Positions 24,079-34,586 of a DNA stretch of 64,000 nucleotides are shown piece after piece. Under the pieces are notes generated by a model. The model saw only the letters and a list, made by a program, of their open reading frames with translations. It did not search any database and was not told the origin of the DNA. Numbering within the stretch: position 1 is the stretch's first letter; each line of letters begins with the position of its first letter. Position numbers and translations under genes: made by a program. This DNA is from Platerodrilus igneus (lineage: Eukaryota > Arthropoda > Insecta > Coleoptera > Lycidae): the NCBI GenBank assembly GCA_036346225.1, contig JARFIW010000999.1, forward strand, positions 4,385,001 through 4,449,000. The letters run 5' to 3'.

Positions 24079-24378
24079 TTTATTATAATTTAGGTACGCT
24101 GTGTACTTGGGAGGTAATGTGGTGGTTTCCCGTTGCCTTCCACATCGCGGTAGTGTGTCTTAGACTGCCATACCGACCCCTATGGTCTCTGCCAATCTAA
24201 GTACCGAAAGAGCCGCTGCCCTCTTTCGGGGACCTATCTTCGTCTGGTTCCTCACTAACGATCCTACTACTTTGGTTGGACCTGTAGTTTGGCTCTTTAG
24301 CTCATTAGAACACGCAAGCCATTTCACCTGTTCTAGTGCTCTAGAACTTCGACAAGGTGCAGGTCCATTCAAAATGGC

Positions 24379-24433
24379 AAAATTGTACATAATGATAAAA
24401 AAAAGTTTCAGATTTGAGTTTTTTTCGTTTCTT
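24379..24433 (-). repeat. Right inverted repeat, inner piece
   Basis: Reverse complement of the innermost part of the left arm (about 15,850-15,902). It is cut from the rest of the right arm by a 512-bp insertion. Confidence 0.7.
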
Positions 24434-24945
24434 GTTACATGCCAACTGGCATGCATCTTGTTTAGAGTTAATTTATAAATAAATTCCCGCGTATATTTTT
24501 AAATGAATAACGTCAATTTCCGTCGTCCATGACAGCCGCCTCTGCGCAAAAGGAATGGGGAGTGAGCGCGTGGTGTTATAAGACGCCATTAAACGACGAG
24601 CCTTGGAGCATGCAACATCTACCTGTGTGGTGTGTGTCCTTTCTTTTAGGTTCCTTTTTATCTTGCTTTGTGTAATCCCTATACCTAGTATTTCTTCTTC
24701 CCCTACGAGTACAGTAAAAGGAAAGACGGAGGGAAATCTGGAAATCAACATGGCGTAATTGGACCCAACCTCACAAAGCCCCGAGGGATCCTGAGATTAA
24801 GCTGCAAGATACCTGCCATGTAAGTAAGTTGATTTTATTTAAATAGTGCTTGCAAATTGACTTAATAAGCGGTCGCATCACTTTTAAAACGTGTGCGGTA
24901 TAAGTTGCAATTGGCGGGAATTACTGTGCAGTTAATGTTATAACA
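24434..24945 (+). mobile_element. 512-bp insertion within the right inverted repeat
   Basis: The left arm has no counterpart for this stretch. TTCTT occurs at both edges (24,429-24,433 and 24,946-24,950), where the uninterrupted arm has it once, which fits a 5-bp target duplication. The insert starts GTTAC and ends ATAACA. It has no protein motif I recognise, so I cannot assign a class. Confidence 0.55.
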
Positions 24946-25546
24946 TTCTTTGTATTTTTTGCGAACATTTATCGTAGTATTGTATATTTTTATACGTCAT
25001 CAGAAAGTAGAGATTTCAACGAACAAAAAGCACACCAAATTTTTTAAAAAAGCAGATATTTTGACGTGAGAATTTTCGATTGAAAATTAGGGTGGTTTTT
25101 CGATATTAAGTCAAAATAAGGTGAAAAAATAAATATTTTAACTTAAAAAAATTACAGTGAGTTTGGGATTTTTAAAAGGTACGTTGTCACCAAATTTTGT
25201 GAAGAAAGAAATTTCTTTGTAAAAGATAAAACTAAAAAACCAAGAACTTGGTTATTTGAATTTTTCACATAAATTTTGAGGTTATGTGAAAAAAGTTGTA
25301 GATCTTTTTACTATGTACAACTTTGCCATTTAACTTTCTTCCAAAGGACTTGTAGTTTTGCCAGGAATCGAAATAAACCATTTTCTATCCTTAAAAACTC
25401 ACCCACTTCCACTTTCCGACCTCAGATCGCCCGTAAATTATTTATCCTTTCATTTTTGTTATATTCTCTTCCTTTTCCAATAGGTTTCATCCAACTATTA
25501 TTTTTTTAACTTTTTACCATTTTCAAAGGCTTCAGCCCTGGTCTTA
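24946..25546 (-). repeat. Right arm of the ~630-bp inverted repeat pair
   Basis: Reverse complement of 15,251-15,850 with about 85% identity, ending CCCTGGTCTTA against TTAGACCAGGG on the left. The bases outside the two arms do not match each other. A target duplication could not be fixed by eye because the outermost two to three bases differ. Confidence 0.8.
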
Positions 25547-26499
25547 GTTTTGGTATTAACAACTTAATTTTTTTATTCGCAGTCTCTTCTGCCCACTTTA
25601 AATCCAGTTGCAATAGCATAAGAAAGAAAAAATTGGCGTTTCAGGAGTCTACAATAATTGTTAAACTATTATACACAAATTTAGTTTTAGAATGGGCGTT
25701 GATTTCAGATTCCGCTAATGGTATTTGTAGAATTCATGGGGTAAAAGTGATATACAATAATACGCCTCGTTGTCTTCAGACAAAGGATTATCTTTCATTA
25801 TATTTATACAAAGGGAACACTTCTGTCAACGGTTTGTTTGGACACGAACACGATGTATGATGTACATTCAGATTTAAACTTTTATTCATGATCGACTTGA
25901 CATTAGGCAAACGTGTTTCGTGTAAAGGGCTGAAAGATTTACACAGAATTTAAAACCATTGTTTACTGTATGAAACGATGTCATAAACTGATACCCCAAC
26001 TCCAGTATCGAAATTAATTAACCAAAAAGAGAATGAGTGATTTCACGCTTTTATCTATTTCCTGGTTTTGGAGATAGTGGAAATATTTTCGGGTAATGCA
26101 ATCTCGTTTAAAAATCTTTTTAACAGATGCCAGAATAAGCTTTAGGCTAAGTTCAATCCCACACCGTTTTCTACCCGTTCTTATTCTTATGCAAAGAACT
26201 ACAACACGAAAATGCTTTCCGAAATACTTTATAACTCAATACTATCAGGCAAGATTGAGTCTGCTCTTATAATTTACCGGGATGTATAAAGCTTGAAATA
26301 TTGCACAATATCATATGTTTATGCTGGCATTAGACCTACTGAAGGTAGTTTTTCTTATGCTAGAGAACATGCATTTGCGATATGTGGTTTATATATTCAG
26401 TACATTAAATAATACTTTCAGCAGCCGTAGCTTATCTTACTGTTTCGCCCTATTTACCTATTATCCGCATTGAACCTTCCGTCTCGTTTCAAAACATAT
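25547..26499 (+). other. Unassigned sequence, no gene seen
   Basis: AT-rich; a plus-strand frame at 25,633-25,860 shows no recognisable motif. It may contain host intergenic DNA flanking the gypsy LTR that ends at 26,500. Confidence 0.3.
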
Positions 26500-27037
26500 T
26501 GTAGCGGGCTACTACTACCGCGTTTCACCAATTTAAAACAAGTAATAACAAAGGTTTTTATTACTCACTGTTCACAAGTCTAATTAACAGTATATGCCTT
26601 ATTTATAGATGTTTTCAGTCGAATTAACAACGAAGCACTATTACACTAATGAATTTACAAGCACTAATATCTTTTTAAACTAAATTCTTAACTATAGGCC
26701 TATTAACAACACTAACATAACTATTTATTTATTACACTTTGGTCCATTTACGTATTCTACAAGCTGCATGTACATTAGACATGTTCACATAATGTACATT
26801 TATGTTTACGCTTAGACTTCCAAAAGCTTAACTATTTAACTTTACACGATATAATTTATATTCACCATTCTGATATAGACTAAAACTCTTGCCTTTATTA
26901 GCGGTCTTATATATACCCTGAATTAAAAGGATGATTCATTCTCCAGTATAATGCTAGAAAATTCTAGGCTTCTGTAGTATATACGTTGCTTACGGCGCTT
27001 AAGTGTTTGACGGGTTGCCTAATAGTAGCTCGAAACA
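26500..27037 (-). mobile_element. 3' LTR of a gypsy-type element (538 bp)
   Basis: Read on the minus strand it opens TGTTTCGAGC directly after a polypurine tract and closes CCCGCTACA. A TATATATAAG box lies at about 26,915. TG...CA ends, size and position after pol fit a gypsy 3' LTR. The 5' part of this element is missing beyond about 28,255. Confidence 0.7.
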
Positions 27038-27050
27038 CTGCCCCCTCTTT
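27038..27050 (-). promoter_or_regulatory. Polypurine tract of the minus-strand gypsy element
   Basis: On the minus strand AAAGAGGGGGCAG sits immediately before the LTR start. This fixes the orientation of the element and the LTR boundary. Confidence 0.7.
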
Positions 27051-27534
27051 AAAACCGTTACGTCTCGTAACTGTAAATACATTTTGACGCCAATTCGATG
27101 ACTGATGACGGTATCGGCAGCTATCTCCTCTTGTGCATCCACCACGTCGTTGGAAATAACAGTCAACACTCGTTTCTTGATCTTGGTAGACAACCGGTTG
27201 TGTTTGAGCGTGAAGCGGTAGTACAAACTGATTTTAATAATTAATTTTAGCGGAAGTTCCAAATACATAAATAAAGCATGTGCAAGACAAAAGTACTTAC
27301 CAATTCAGCATCGACTGCAGAAGATCAAAAGGAAACCACTCTTCTACTAGATTCAAAAAGGGCACCCTTCATCAATATAGCTATTGGTGGCGGCGGACGA
27401 ATTCGACAGACGGCTGCTGATATTGGAACGGCGACACAAGTTTTATATTATATATTGGAAACAACACCTTTTAAAGCAAACTCCGAATAGCAACTAAACT
27501 TGTACCTTGACTTTCAACATCTGCGAGCTATCAA
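27051..27534 (-). other. Spacer between macrodomain ORF and polypurine tract
   Basis: A minus-strand frame at 27,268-26,999 runs into the LTR and shows no known motif. The stretch corresponds to the 3' untranslated part of the element. Confidence 0.4.
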
Positions 27535-28032
27535 CTAGATAAATAAACTATATACAAATGTTAGCATTTCTACTTTTAATAAAATTACCTTAATGGCGCC
27601 AACAGGTTGATAACAACAAACAAGGACCTGGACGTTGGTTCCCTGGAAAATTACTTTTAGCATATTTTGGACTATCCTCCAATCTAAGCGATCCAGTTCA
27701 CAGCCTAGCTTGGGCACCGCTAGTTTCGTTACTCCATTTTCCATCATCTGAGCCTTAAGATTTAGCAAATCTTCCCATAGATGTCCATAACTAGGTCTCC
27801 GTCATGAATAATTTTTGGAGACCAGATAGTAAACATAACGATTTTTATCCTGAAGAACAAAAGCTCTTCCTACAGTTGGCTGCTGTTGTACTAATTCATC
27901 CACACATCCAAACTTTTTCTTGAAAACAATAACTAGCCCTTTTGACATTTGCAGGTCCTGAGCTACGCAATATGCAAGGAAATACTCTTCTGGTGCTCTA
28001 AACATCTTGCTGTTTTTCAACAACAACGACAA
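27535..28032 (-). pseudogene. Macrodomain (ADP-ribose hydrolase, OARD1/TARG1-like) in gypsy env position
   Basis: The minus-strand frame reads FLAYCVAQDLQMSKGLVIVF, then KKKFGCVDEL, YVYYLVSKNYS, and after one in-frame TGA (about 27,803) LWEDLLNLKAQMMENGVTKL and VPKLGCELDRLDW. These match the OARD1 class of macrodomains, which bind ADP-ribose and remove it from acidic residues: the AHCVS-D-MG-GIA loop, the FKKKFGG motif and the GCGLDRL loop. Two conserved Gly differ here (SKG, GCE). The frame overlaps the integrase tail upstream and ends before the polypurine tract, the slot where env lies in gypsy errantiviruses. Apart from the single stop it is well preserved. It could be a captured host gene; I see no introns. 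Confidence 0.75.
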
Positions 28033-28252
28033 ATCTCACCTTAGCGGAACCACCATACGCCGCCATGAAACTCTCAAAATCTACATTTGACTCACGATTA
28101 ATAACTATTCGCACACCATTCTCATTACTCAAGTCCCCCTGGTTGTTTCCAGCATAAGATGTTAAACGGTCCAAGTGTACCACTTTCGGTTTACCACGGA
28201 CATACGGGGGACTGAGAATACGAACACGGAACGAGTGGAAACGCCTAGGACA
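27998..28252 (-). pseudogene. Gypsy integrase C-terminal tail
   Basis: The minus strand reads RGKPKVVHLDRLTSYAGN, the GPY/F-type end of many Ty3/gypsy integrases, followed by about 45 residues ending VVVVEKQQDV and a stop. Everything upstream (protease, RT, RNase H, integrase core) is lost at about 28,255, where an unrelated plus-strand element begins. The last codons overlap the macrodomain frame, so the two may have been joined by frameshift or splicing (a GTGAG donor-like site lies at about 28,044). Confidence 0.7.
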
Positions 28253-28299
28253 TACGCTGAGGTGACGGCTAGACCAGGACCGAGTAGGGAAAACCGACC

Positions 28300-29201
28300 T
28301 GGACAGGATTTATAAAGACGGACAAACCACTAGACATCACTGTGTACAAGCATGAACATCCGAAGGAATTTTTAAAAATTGAAGAGGAAATTGAGCCAGA
28401 AATAGTTGAAAAATTTTGTTTGCCCATAATAGAAATTAAAATTTTTGAGAAAAATTTGGGAACTTTATTAGATTCAGGAGCGGAGGCGAGTTTGATATCG
28501 GAGGAATTCTTCGATGAAATTAAAAATAAAGTGTGTGTGATACGATAATGCCAATAAAAAGAAGTCACCTGGTTGCGCCGAATAAAAAACGATTTGCTGT
28601 TGTAAATAGCGTAGTTATTTTGAAAGTAGAGTTAGGTTCAGTAAGCTGTGAACAAGAATTTATCATTGTACCTGGGTTAAAGTTTAAAGGGATATTAGGG
28701 GTCGATTGCATGATGAAGTTAGGGGTGATAATAGATATGGAGAATAAAATAGTTAGGATTGGGAATAGGATATTGCCCTGGAAGGCAAGTTATGATGTCA
28801 CGGAAGATGACCTGGGGTTGTGTATTAATAGTATAGAGGGAGATGATGAAGAAGTGAGAGAGATCGACTCAGGGGAATATAGTGAGGAAAAGTTAGATGA
28901 GGTACAAGTAAGAGTAAAAGAAGAGGCTGAACACGTAGAGGTAGAGTCAGGCGCAGAGTTAGTAGTGGAAAACGAATTAGAATTAAAAAGGTTAGAAATA
29001 AAAACAGCATTATGTGACACACAACTAGCAAATATAGGCATAAGTGAGTTAAAGGGCAAAGATAATTTTGATAATTTGGATTTGAATTTAAAAGATTTTT
29101 GTGAATTGAATATTGTACATGAAGGGTCTAGAAGAGATGAAAAGTGTTGTATAGTGAGGAAAGAGAAAGATGTTGAAGTAGTATCGTTTGGTCAAGTATA
29201 G
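28300..29201 (+). pseudogene. Retroelement aspartic protease and linker
   Basis: The plus-strand frame reads LPIIEIKIFEKNLGTLLDSG followed by AEASLIS: a retropepsin active site (LDSGA). It shifts frame at about 28,545 and continues with LVAPNKKRFAV, IIVPGLKFKGILGVDCMMKL, the second half of the protease with its ILG-D motif. An acidic tail rich in Glu/Val follows (28,800-29,201). RT and integrase are absent downstream. The family is Ty3/gypsy-like by protease motif; no RT is left to confirm this. Confidence 0.65.
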
Positions 29202-30020
29202 GGAATGAAGAAGAAATATTTAAGAGTCAGGATAATAGGGATAAGTTTATTTTATGTGAATTAACAGGGATCATAAGTATAGAAATCGAAGAAGGAGAAA
29301 TAGGGATGAAGAATATTAGGATAGTTAGAAGAAAGACTTGGAGGATCAAGAAAAGAGTCAGATTTAAATAAGAAGATGAAACTTGATAAACAAAAGATAG
29401 AGATAGATAAATTGTAGTATAGATATAGAATAGAGAGATAGCGATAGGTGCATATAGAAAAGTAGATGTAGAAATAGGATAGATATGGATAGGTGTATAT
29501 AGAAAAGTAGAGATAGGTGTATTATAGAGTAAAATTTAGATAGATAGGGATAGAAGTAAGGGTTTATAGAAAATAAGATTAGGTATAGGATAAATATGGA
29601 AGATAGTTAGATATAGGTAGAGAATTAGGTATGTATAGGTAGGATAAGAATAGATAGTGATAATAGGTAAAGTTAAAAGTTTTGAAGACGGAAATAAAGA
29701 GATAAGTACCAAACGGATGTATGTAAAGAGACAATAAATGACTAAAGGGAGAAATGAAAGAAGAAAAAGACAATGAAATAAGAGGGTGAAGAGTTAATAA
29801 TAGATAAAAATAGTTAGGTAAAAGATAGTGATAGGTGTGAATAGGTAATTAGAAATAAAGATAGGTGTAGATAGATAGAAATAAGTAGAGATAGGTGTAG
29901 ATAGATAAAAATAAGTAGAAATAGATGTAGAAATAGATAAAAATAGGTAGATAAGTAGTGATAGGTTGGATAAATAGGTATAGGTAGTGTTAGGTGAGTA
30001 TATAGGTGTTTAGAAATAGC
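29202..30020 (+). repeat. Purine-rich, nearly cytosine-free tandem tract
   Basis: Degenerate GATAGGTGTAGATAGATA-like units of about 30 bp fill this stretch. 29,461-29,640 and 29,821-30,000 contain no C at all on the plus strand. It lies between the protease frame and the LTR that starts near 30,159, in the place of the missing RT and integrase. Confidence 0.75.
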
Positions 30021-30158
30021 GGATAGCATTAAATTAGAATGTAGGTATTTAAATTCAGAAAAACCGGGGCTAGTTTTTCTTAGAATTGAAATAGGGGGAT
30101 TATATAGTGGTTTTAAAGGGTTAAAAATAAATACAAAAGAAATAATTTCAAAACACCC

Positions 30159-32114
30159 TGTATAAAGAAACAAACAGAAATTACGTGCGAAATTTATATT
30201 AATTAATTCAATTTTAAATAACAGGTATTAATCAAATTGTACAAATAATAATTAAAAATTTAATAGCTTTGCAAAGAATTAAACGGTAGAAGCCAATGCC
30301 ATGCATTTATTAATTTAATTGGAGTTAATTGAACAATTATTGATATATAATAAGCATAATAGCCTGTAAAAACCCAAGGTGAAACGCGTTGCTAAACAAA
30401 CGGATATATCAGGAGGGTTAAAACACCATGAAACGAAGCTCGGAGAATTGTAATTAAAACATTCGTTACGATCAAACACCTGCAGACTTTTAAATGTCAA
30501 GTTCTAATAAATTTGAGTAGATAAACATGCAGATTCTACGTATATTGGAAACGGCTGAATGTTTTAGCATGAAATACTAAACAGGGGTTAGTGAAAGTCA
30601 CGTCGCCAGTCTACGTGTGTTTAGACAGCAGATAGTCAAGAATATCGATTTTGTACCACTTAGACCAGGGTAGAAAGGGACAGAGAAAACGCATAAGTAA
30701 GAGACACTAATAGGATAAGAGGGATTTGTAAAGCGTCACCAGGTCTACGATTGGTCGGTATGTTAGTTTGATTTGAAACAAGCACGAGGATAGTAGAGCG
30801 TGATATTCTAGAAATTTTATAAACGAGGTATTGAAATTCGCGGATTCGAAAATGGAGTTGAGTGCAAAATTGCGAGAATGTGTGGTGTTAACAGGGGATT
30901 TCGCGTTAAGCAGGTATGGAGAGGTTACATTGGAGTGTATAAATGCTTTTAGAGAACGTGGTGAGGGCCCTTAAGTTTTCGATCGCTCCAAACAACGTAT
31001 CTAAGTATCACAAGTTGTAAGTATTACTAAATCAGTTAAATTATATTACAAGGTGATAGTCTCTTAATTAAATACGCGGTTAAGTGTGCCGAAAGTACAA
31101 TTTAATAGAGATATTATCTATAATTATAATCAACTCGTGGCGGGACATTAAGTAACGTGGTTTGAAGCATCTAATTAATGAAGAAATAATTTTAAATGGA
31201 ATTTGGATTTGGTTAGACCGGGGAGGCCGCGTTTGCAGTTCAATTTAGATGAAGTTTTTCTAGTAACAGCTAGAAACGACCTGCAGAACGGATCGAAGAA
31301 ATAGACGGCATCATCCACAAAGCAGAGATCTACTATAAATTTCCAGGTAGCGATTTGAATTGTGACTTTATAAACTGTGAATATTGAGAGAAAGTGTGAG
31401 AGTGAAATTTCAAGGTAGTGTGTATTATTTACGTATTGAACTTAATACGTGTAAAAACTTTATTATGGTATTTAACTAGAAAGTTGAAGGTGTCTATAAA
31501 GCTTTTAAACGTTCCGTCAGAACGTGAAATTTTTGTGAGAGTACATGACTTTGCTTTGTTATTTGTTTTAAAAGTATGCAAATGCATAATTAGCTGGGTT
31601 ATTCTGAACTCACCCTACCCCAGAATTTAGTTAGAGTAAAATGAATAAATAAATTATAAAGAAGGAATTTTCGAGAAGGTATTATTCAAGGACCATTTAC
31701 TCCGGGTACAAGTTATGTTTTTAATGATTTAAAAATAAAATACTGGACAATATAAAATAAGGTTTTTCTGAAGTGTAACGTGATAAATGGAATATAGACT
31801 ATATTGCATTTCATTTGTAAATAGTTATAAATAAAAGCTTGTATGTTGGTTGTATTTGAGGTTTTATTGCTAGTGTGTGTGTATGATTGAGAATATGCGA
31901 GTGAATCTAGATACCCAAGAGGAGATCCGAATGAACTAGCCGGAAGCAGTTAAAGAAGGCCGTTCAACTGAGGAAGAGAGGAAAACGGGTAAGGATAATT
32001 TTTTTTTTGGATTAGTTAATTTTTGAAAATTTGTTTATTGTCGAATATGAAAATTTTATAAAAATTTCGAAAATAATTTATGGTTGGTCAGCATCTTACC
32101 CGAGTTCCACGGCA
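30159..32114 (+). mobile_element. LTR of family B, plus orientation (about 1.96 kb)
   Basis: It opens TGTATAAAGAAAC and ends CCACGGCA six bases before a primer-site-like TGACGCCCAA. The first 600 bp are an inverted match to 34,471-33,880. The middle differs from the minus-orientation copy, so the two belong to related subfamilies. An AATAAA lies near 31,831. The 5' limit is uncertain because homology may extend about 50 bp further out. Confidence 0.6.
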
Positions 32115-32120
32115 TAATTT

Positions 32121-32166
32121 TGACGCCCAACTAAGGAGCTGAGGCGATTCTTATAAAGATCCACGG

Positions 32167-32208
<42 letters not shown>

Positions 32209-32322
32209 CAGGTTATTTGCAGTCTGCAATAAGAAATTGTGTAGAACAATATATATTAGCTATATAACTACCAGCCCGACTCTTATATCACACCAATCTT
32301 GACGCCCAATCTGTGGGGCTCG
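32121..32322 (+). promoter_or_regulatory. Two degenerate tRNA-Lys primer-binding sites
   Basis: TGACGCCCAACTAAGG at 32,121 and TGACGCCCAATCTGTGGGGC at 32,300 resemble the tRNA-Lys(CUU) site with G-to-A at the third base. A TA tract (about 32,168-32,204) lies between them. Confidence 0.55.
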
Positions 32323-32396
32323 AATGATTAGCAGAAAGTACCAGTTCCTGTGACCAGAGGCGCAATTCACAACAATATATATATATATATATATTC

Positions 32397-32436
<40 letters not shown>

Positions 32437-32530
32437 GAATTGCGCCTCTGGTCACAGGAACTGGTACTTTCTGCTGATCATTCGAGCCGCACAGATTGGG
32501 CGTCATGATTGCTGTGATATAAGAATTGAG
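32278..32530. repeat. Palindrome joining two head-to-head LTR elements
   Basis: 32,281-32,385 is about 95% identical to the reverse complement of 32,530-32,428, including the primer site, the GAAAGTACCAGTTCCTGTGA block and the CGCAATTCACAACAATATAT end. TA repeats with one extra TTCACAACAA unit form the centre. Each arm leads outward through primer sites into an LTR. Confidence 0.8.
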
Positions 32531-32549
32531 CCTCACGAATTGGGCGCCA
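32482..32549 (-). promoter_or_regulatory. Two primer-binding sites of the minus-orientation LTR element
   Basis: On the minus strand TGGCGCCCAATTCGTGAGGC (32,549) follows the LTR by 5 bp and TGACGCCCAATCTGTGCGGC (32,504) comes 45 bp later. This repeats the tandem-site layout of family A. Confidence 0.6.
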
Positions 32550-32554
32550 AAATT

Positions 32555-34512
32555 TGCTGTGATTCTCTTGTCCGTGGACTTTCTTCTGATAATCGCCTCT
32601 TGACTCTTTCCGCCTCGGCTACTCACCTAGTTAAAACTTTCATGCTCATTCATAAAAAAAAATCACATTCCTACCACAAACATCAACGTTAACTCTATTT
32701 ACACCAATATTCACAATACATTAAAATTTCAAAATTAAATTTCAGCATAAATTGCAGCTTCATAAAATTTCAAGTTCAAATTTTGTCATCATTTTAATTT
32801 GCATCCTGAATTATAGTCCTTGTAAGATGCATACTAATTAAATAAACAATATTTGCAGACCTGAGTCTGAATAAAAGGGAGCATCTCCCACCCCTTTACG
32901 TTAATTAAACAGGTTAGTCTAATTGAGCTCAAAGACAGACCCAAATTTTTATCATAATCAAAAACATAAACCTGATAAATACTCCTTTCTACTTATACAA
33001 GAAAATTTTACCTTAAAATTAAAAATTTGTTGTTTATACAAATTTACTACTGTCCATTTTTATCAAACAAATTATAAAGATATTCAACACACACCAAAAC
33101 ATCTAAGATCGAACAAAATTGCATAATTTACCTGAAGGTTACTGCACTCGTGGCTTTAATGTACATCGGACTTGCTCATCCCACCATTCCAGCTGGTTTA
33201 TGTTTACTTCTTCGGATTTCTAGCCGCCTTTAAAATTTTTCTACACCACCATTCGTCTAAACGGTTTCAGGGTTTCTCAGGAACTCATCTAGATATATCG
33301 AAATCTTGTTTTGTGGATCCAATCACATTTACGAATAACATTTGATTACTAACATTCACGATACATAGCACTGAAATTCATAATTCTTTCACGCTATACC
33401 CAAAATTGCGTACTTCTATTTATTTATTTATCGTTATTAATTTGGATAATTGGTACAGTAATACCCGCAAATATAACTAGACTTTGTTACCTTCATTTAT
33501 CTTCTCTAAGTGTACTAATAACTTTTAGTGTAGCATGTAATCACCACGTATTCTACTTAAGGTATCGAATAATCAAAAAATAAAGAGCAAAACTGTTTAA
33601 AGTATCGAATAATATCAAAAATCTAAGAGAGGGAAACACCTATAAGCACGGGTTTATATAATGGCCCGCGTGCAAGTCGAATTTGTCCCGCAACGGACAA
33701 TTTTTAGAAATTCGCATTCTCTGTTCCCTTCCGACGGCTCGGCACAGCGATTCTACTAAAAATTTGCACACGTCCAAGTTGAAAATCTAAGAATTTTCCA
33801 CACGGCTCGCAACACGTCCGAGAACAACTAATTAATTATACACACCAACTGATATGCTTCCCCTCTCATGTTTGCATTTTATTTCAACCAATCGCAGACC
33901 TAGTGACGCTTCACAAATCACGCCTTCTATTATCAGTGTCTCTGCTTTACGCGTTTTATCCGTCCCTTTCTACCTTGGTCTGAGTGGTACAAATCAATAT
34001 TCCAGTCTATATGCTATTTCAATCTACGTGGATTCCTACGTGAGTAAAATAACCCCTCATCTAGCATTTTCTGCTAAAACATCCGACCGTTTCCAATAAA
34101 CGTAGAAGCTGCATGTTTATCTATTCAAATTTATTAGAACTTGACATTTAAAAGTTTGCAGGTGTGCGCTCCTAATGAACGTTTTAATATAATTCTCCGA
34201 GCTTTGTTTCATGGTATTTTAACCTTCCTTTTAGCTGTTTGTTACCAACCTTGGATTTTCACAGGCTTTTATGCTTATTATATATTACTAATGGTTCAAT
34301 TAACTCCAATTAAAATAATAATGAATGGCATTGACTTCTACCATTTAATTTTTTAGCGAATACCAATTAAATATTAATTATTATTTGTACACTTTGTTTA
34401 ATACCCGTTACTTAAAAATTGAATTAATTAATATAAATTTCGCACGCAATTTCTATTTGTTTCTTTATACAGGGTGACTAAATTTATTTGATGTGGTTAA
34501 TTAATTTTCTAC
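32555..34512 (-). mobile_element. LTR of family B, minus orientation
   Basis: Its inner end (minus strand ...CACAGCA) stands 5 bp from a primer site. Its outer end matches the start of the plus copy at about 34,471, and a further 40 bp up to 34,512 is shared with the third copy at 49-51 kb. A TATATAA box on either strand at about 33,655 could drive it. There is no internal coding sequence. Confidence 0.6.
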
Positions 34513-34519
34513 CCTGGTC

Positions 34520-34583
<64 letters not shown>

Positions 34584-34586
<3 letters not shown>

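Larger units (their letters stand above)
21240..24378 (-). mobile_element. APE-type LINE (RTE-like), 5' end beside right inverted repeat
   Basis: Endonuclease, reverse transcriptase and C-terminal region follow one another on the minus strand. The 5' leader (about 24,350-24,080) is GC-richer than its surroundings. The element abuts the inner end of the right inverted repeat at about 24,378, so it inserted next to or into that arm. The 3' end is near 21,240, after a short 3' UTR with no long poly(A). Confidence 0.65.

Noticed and set aside
28790..29059. Ser/Thr-rich minus-strand frames opposite the protease linker
   Set aside because: They are shadows of the Glu/Val-rich plus-strand frame.
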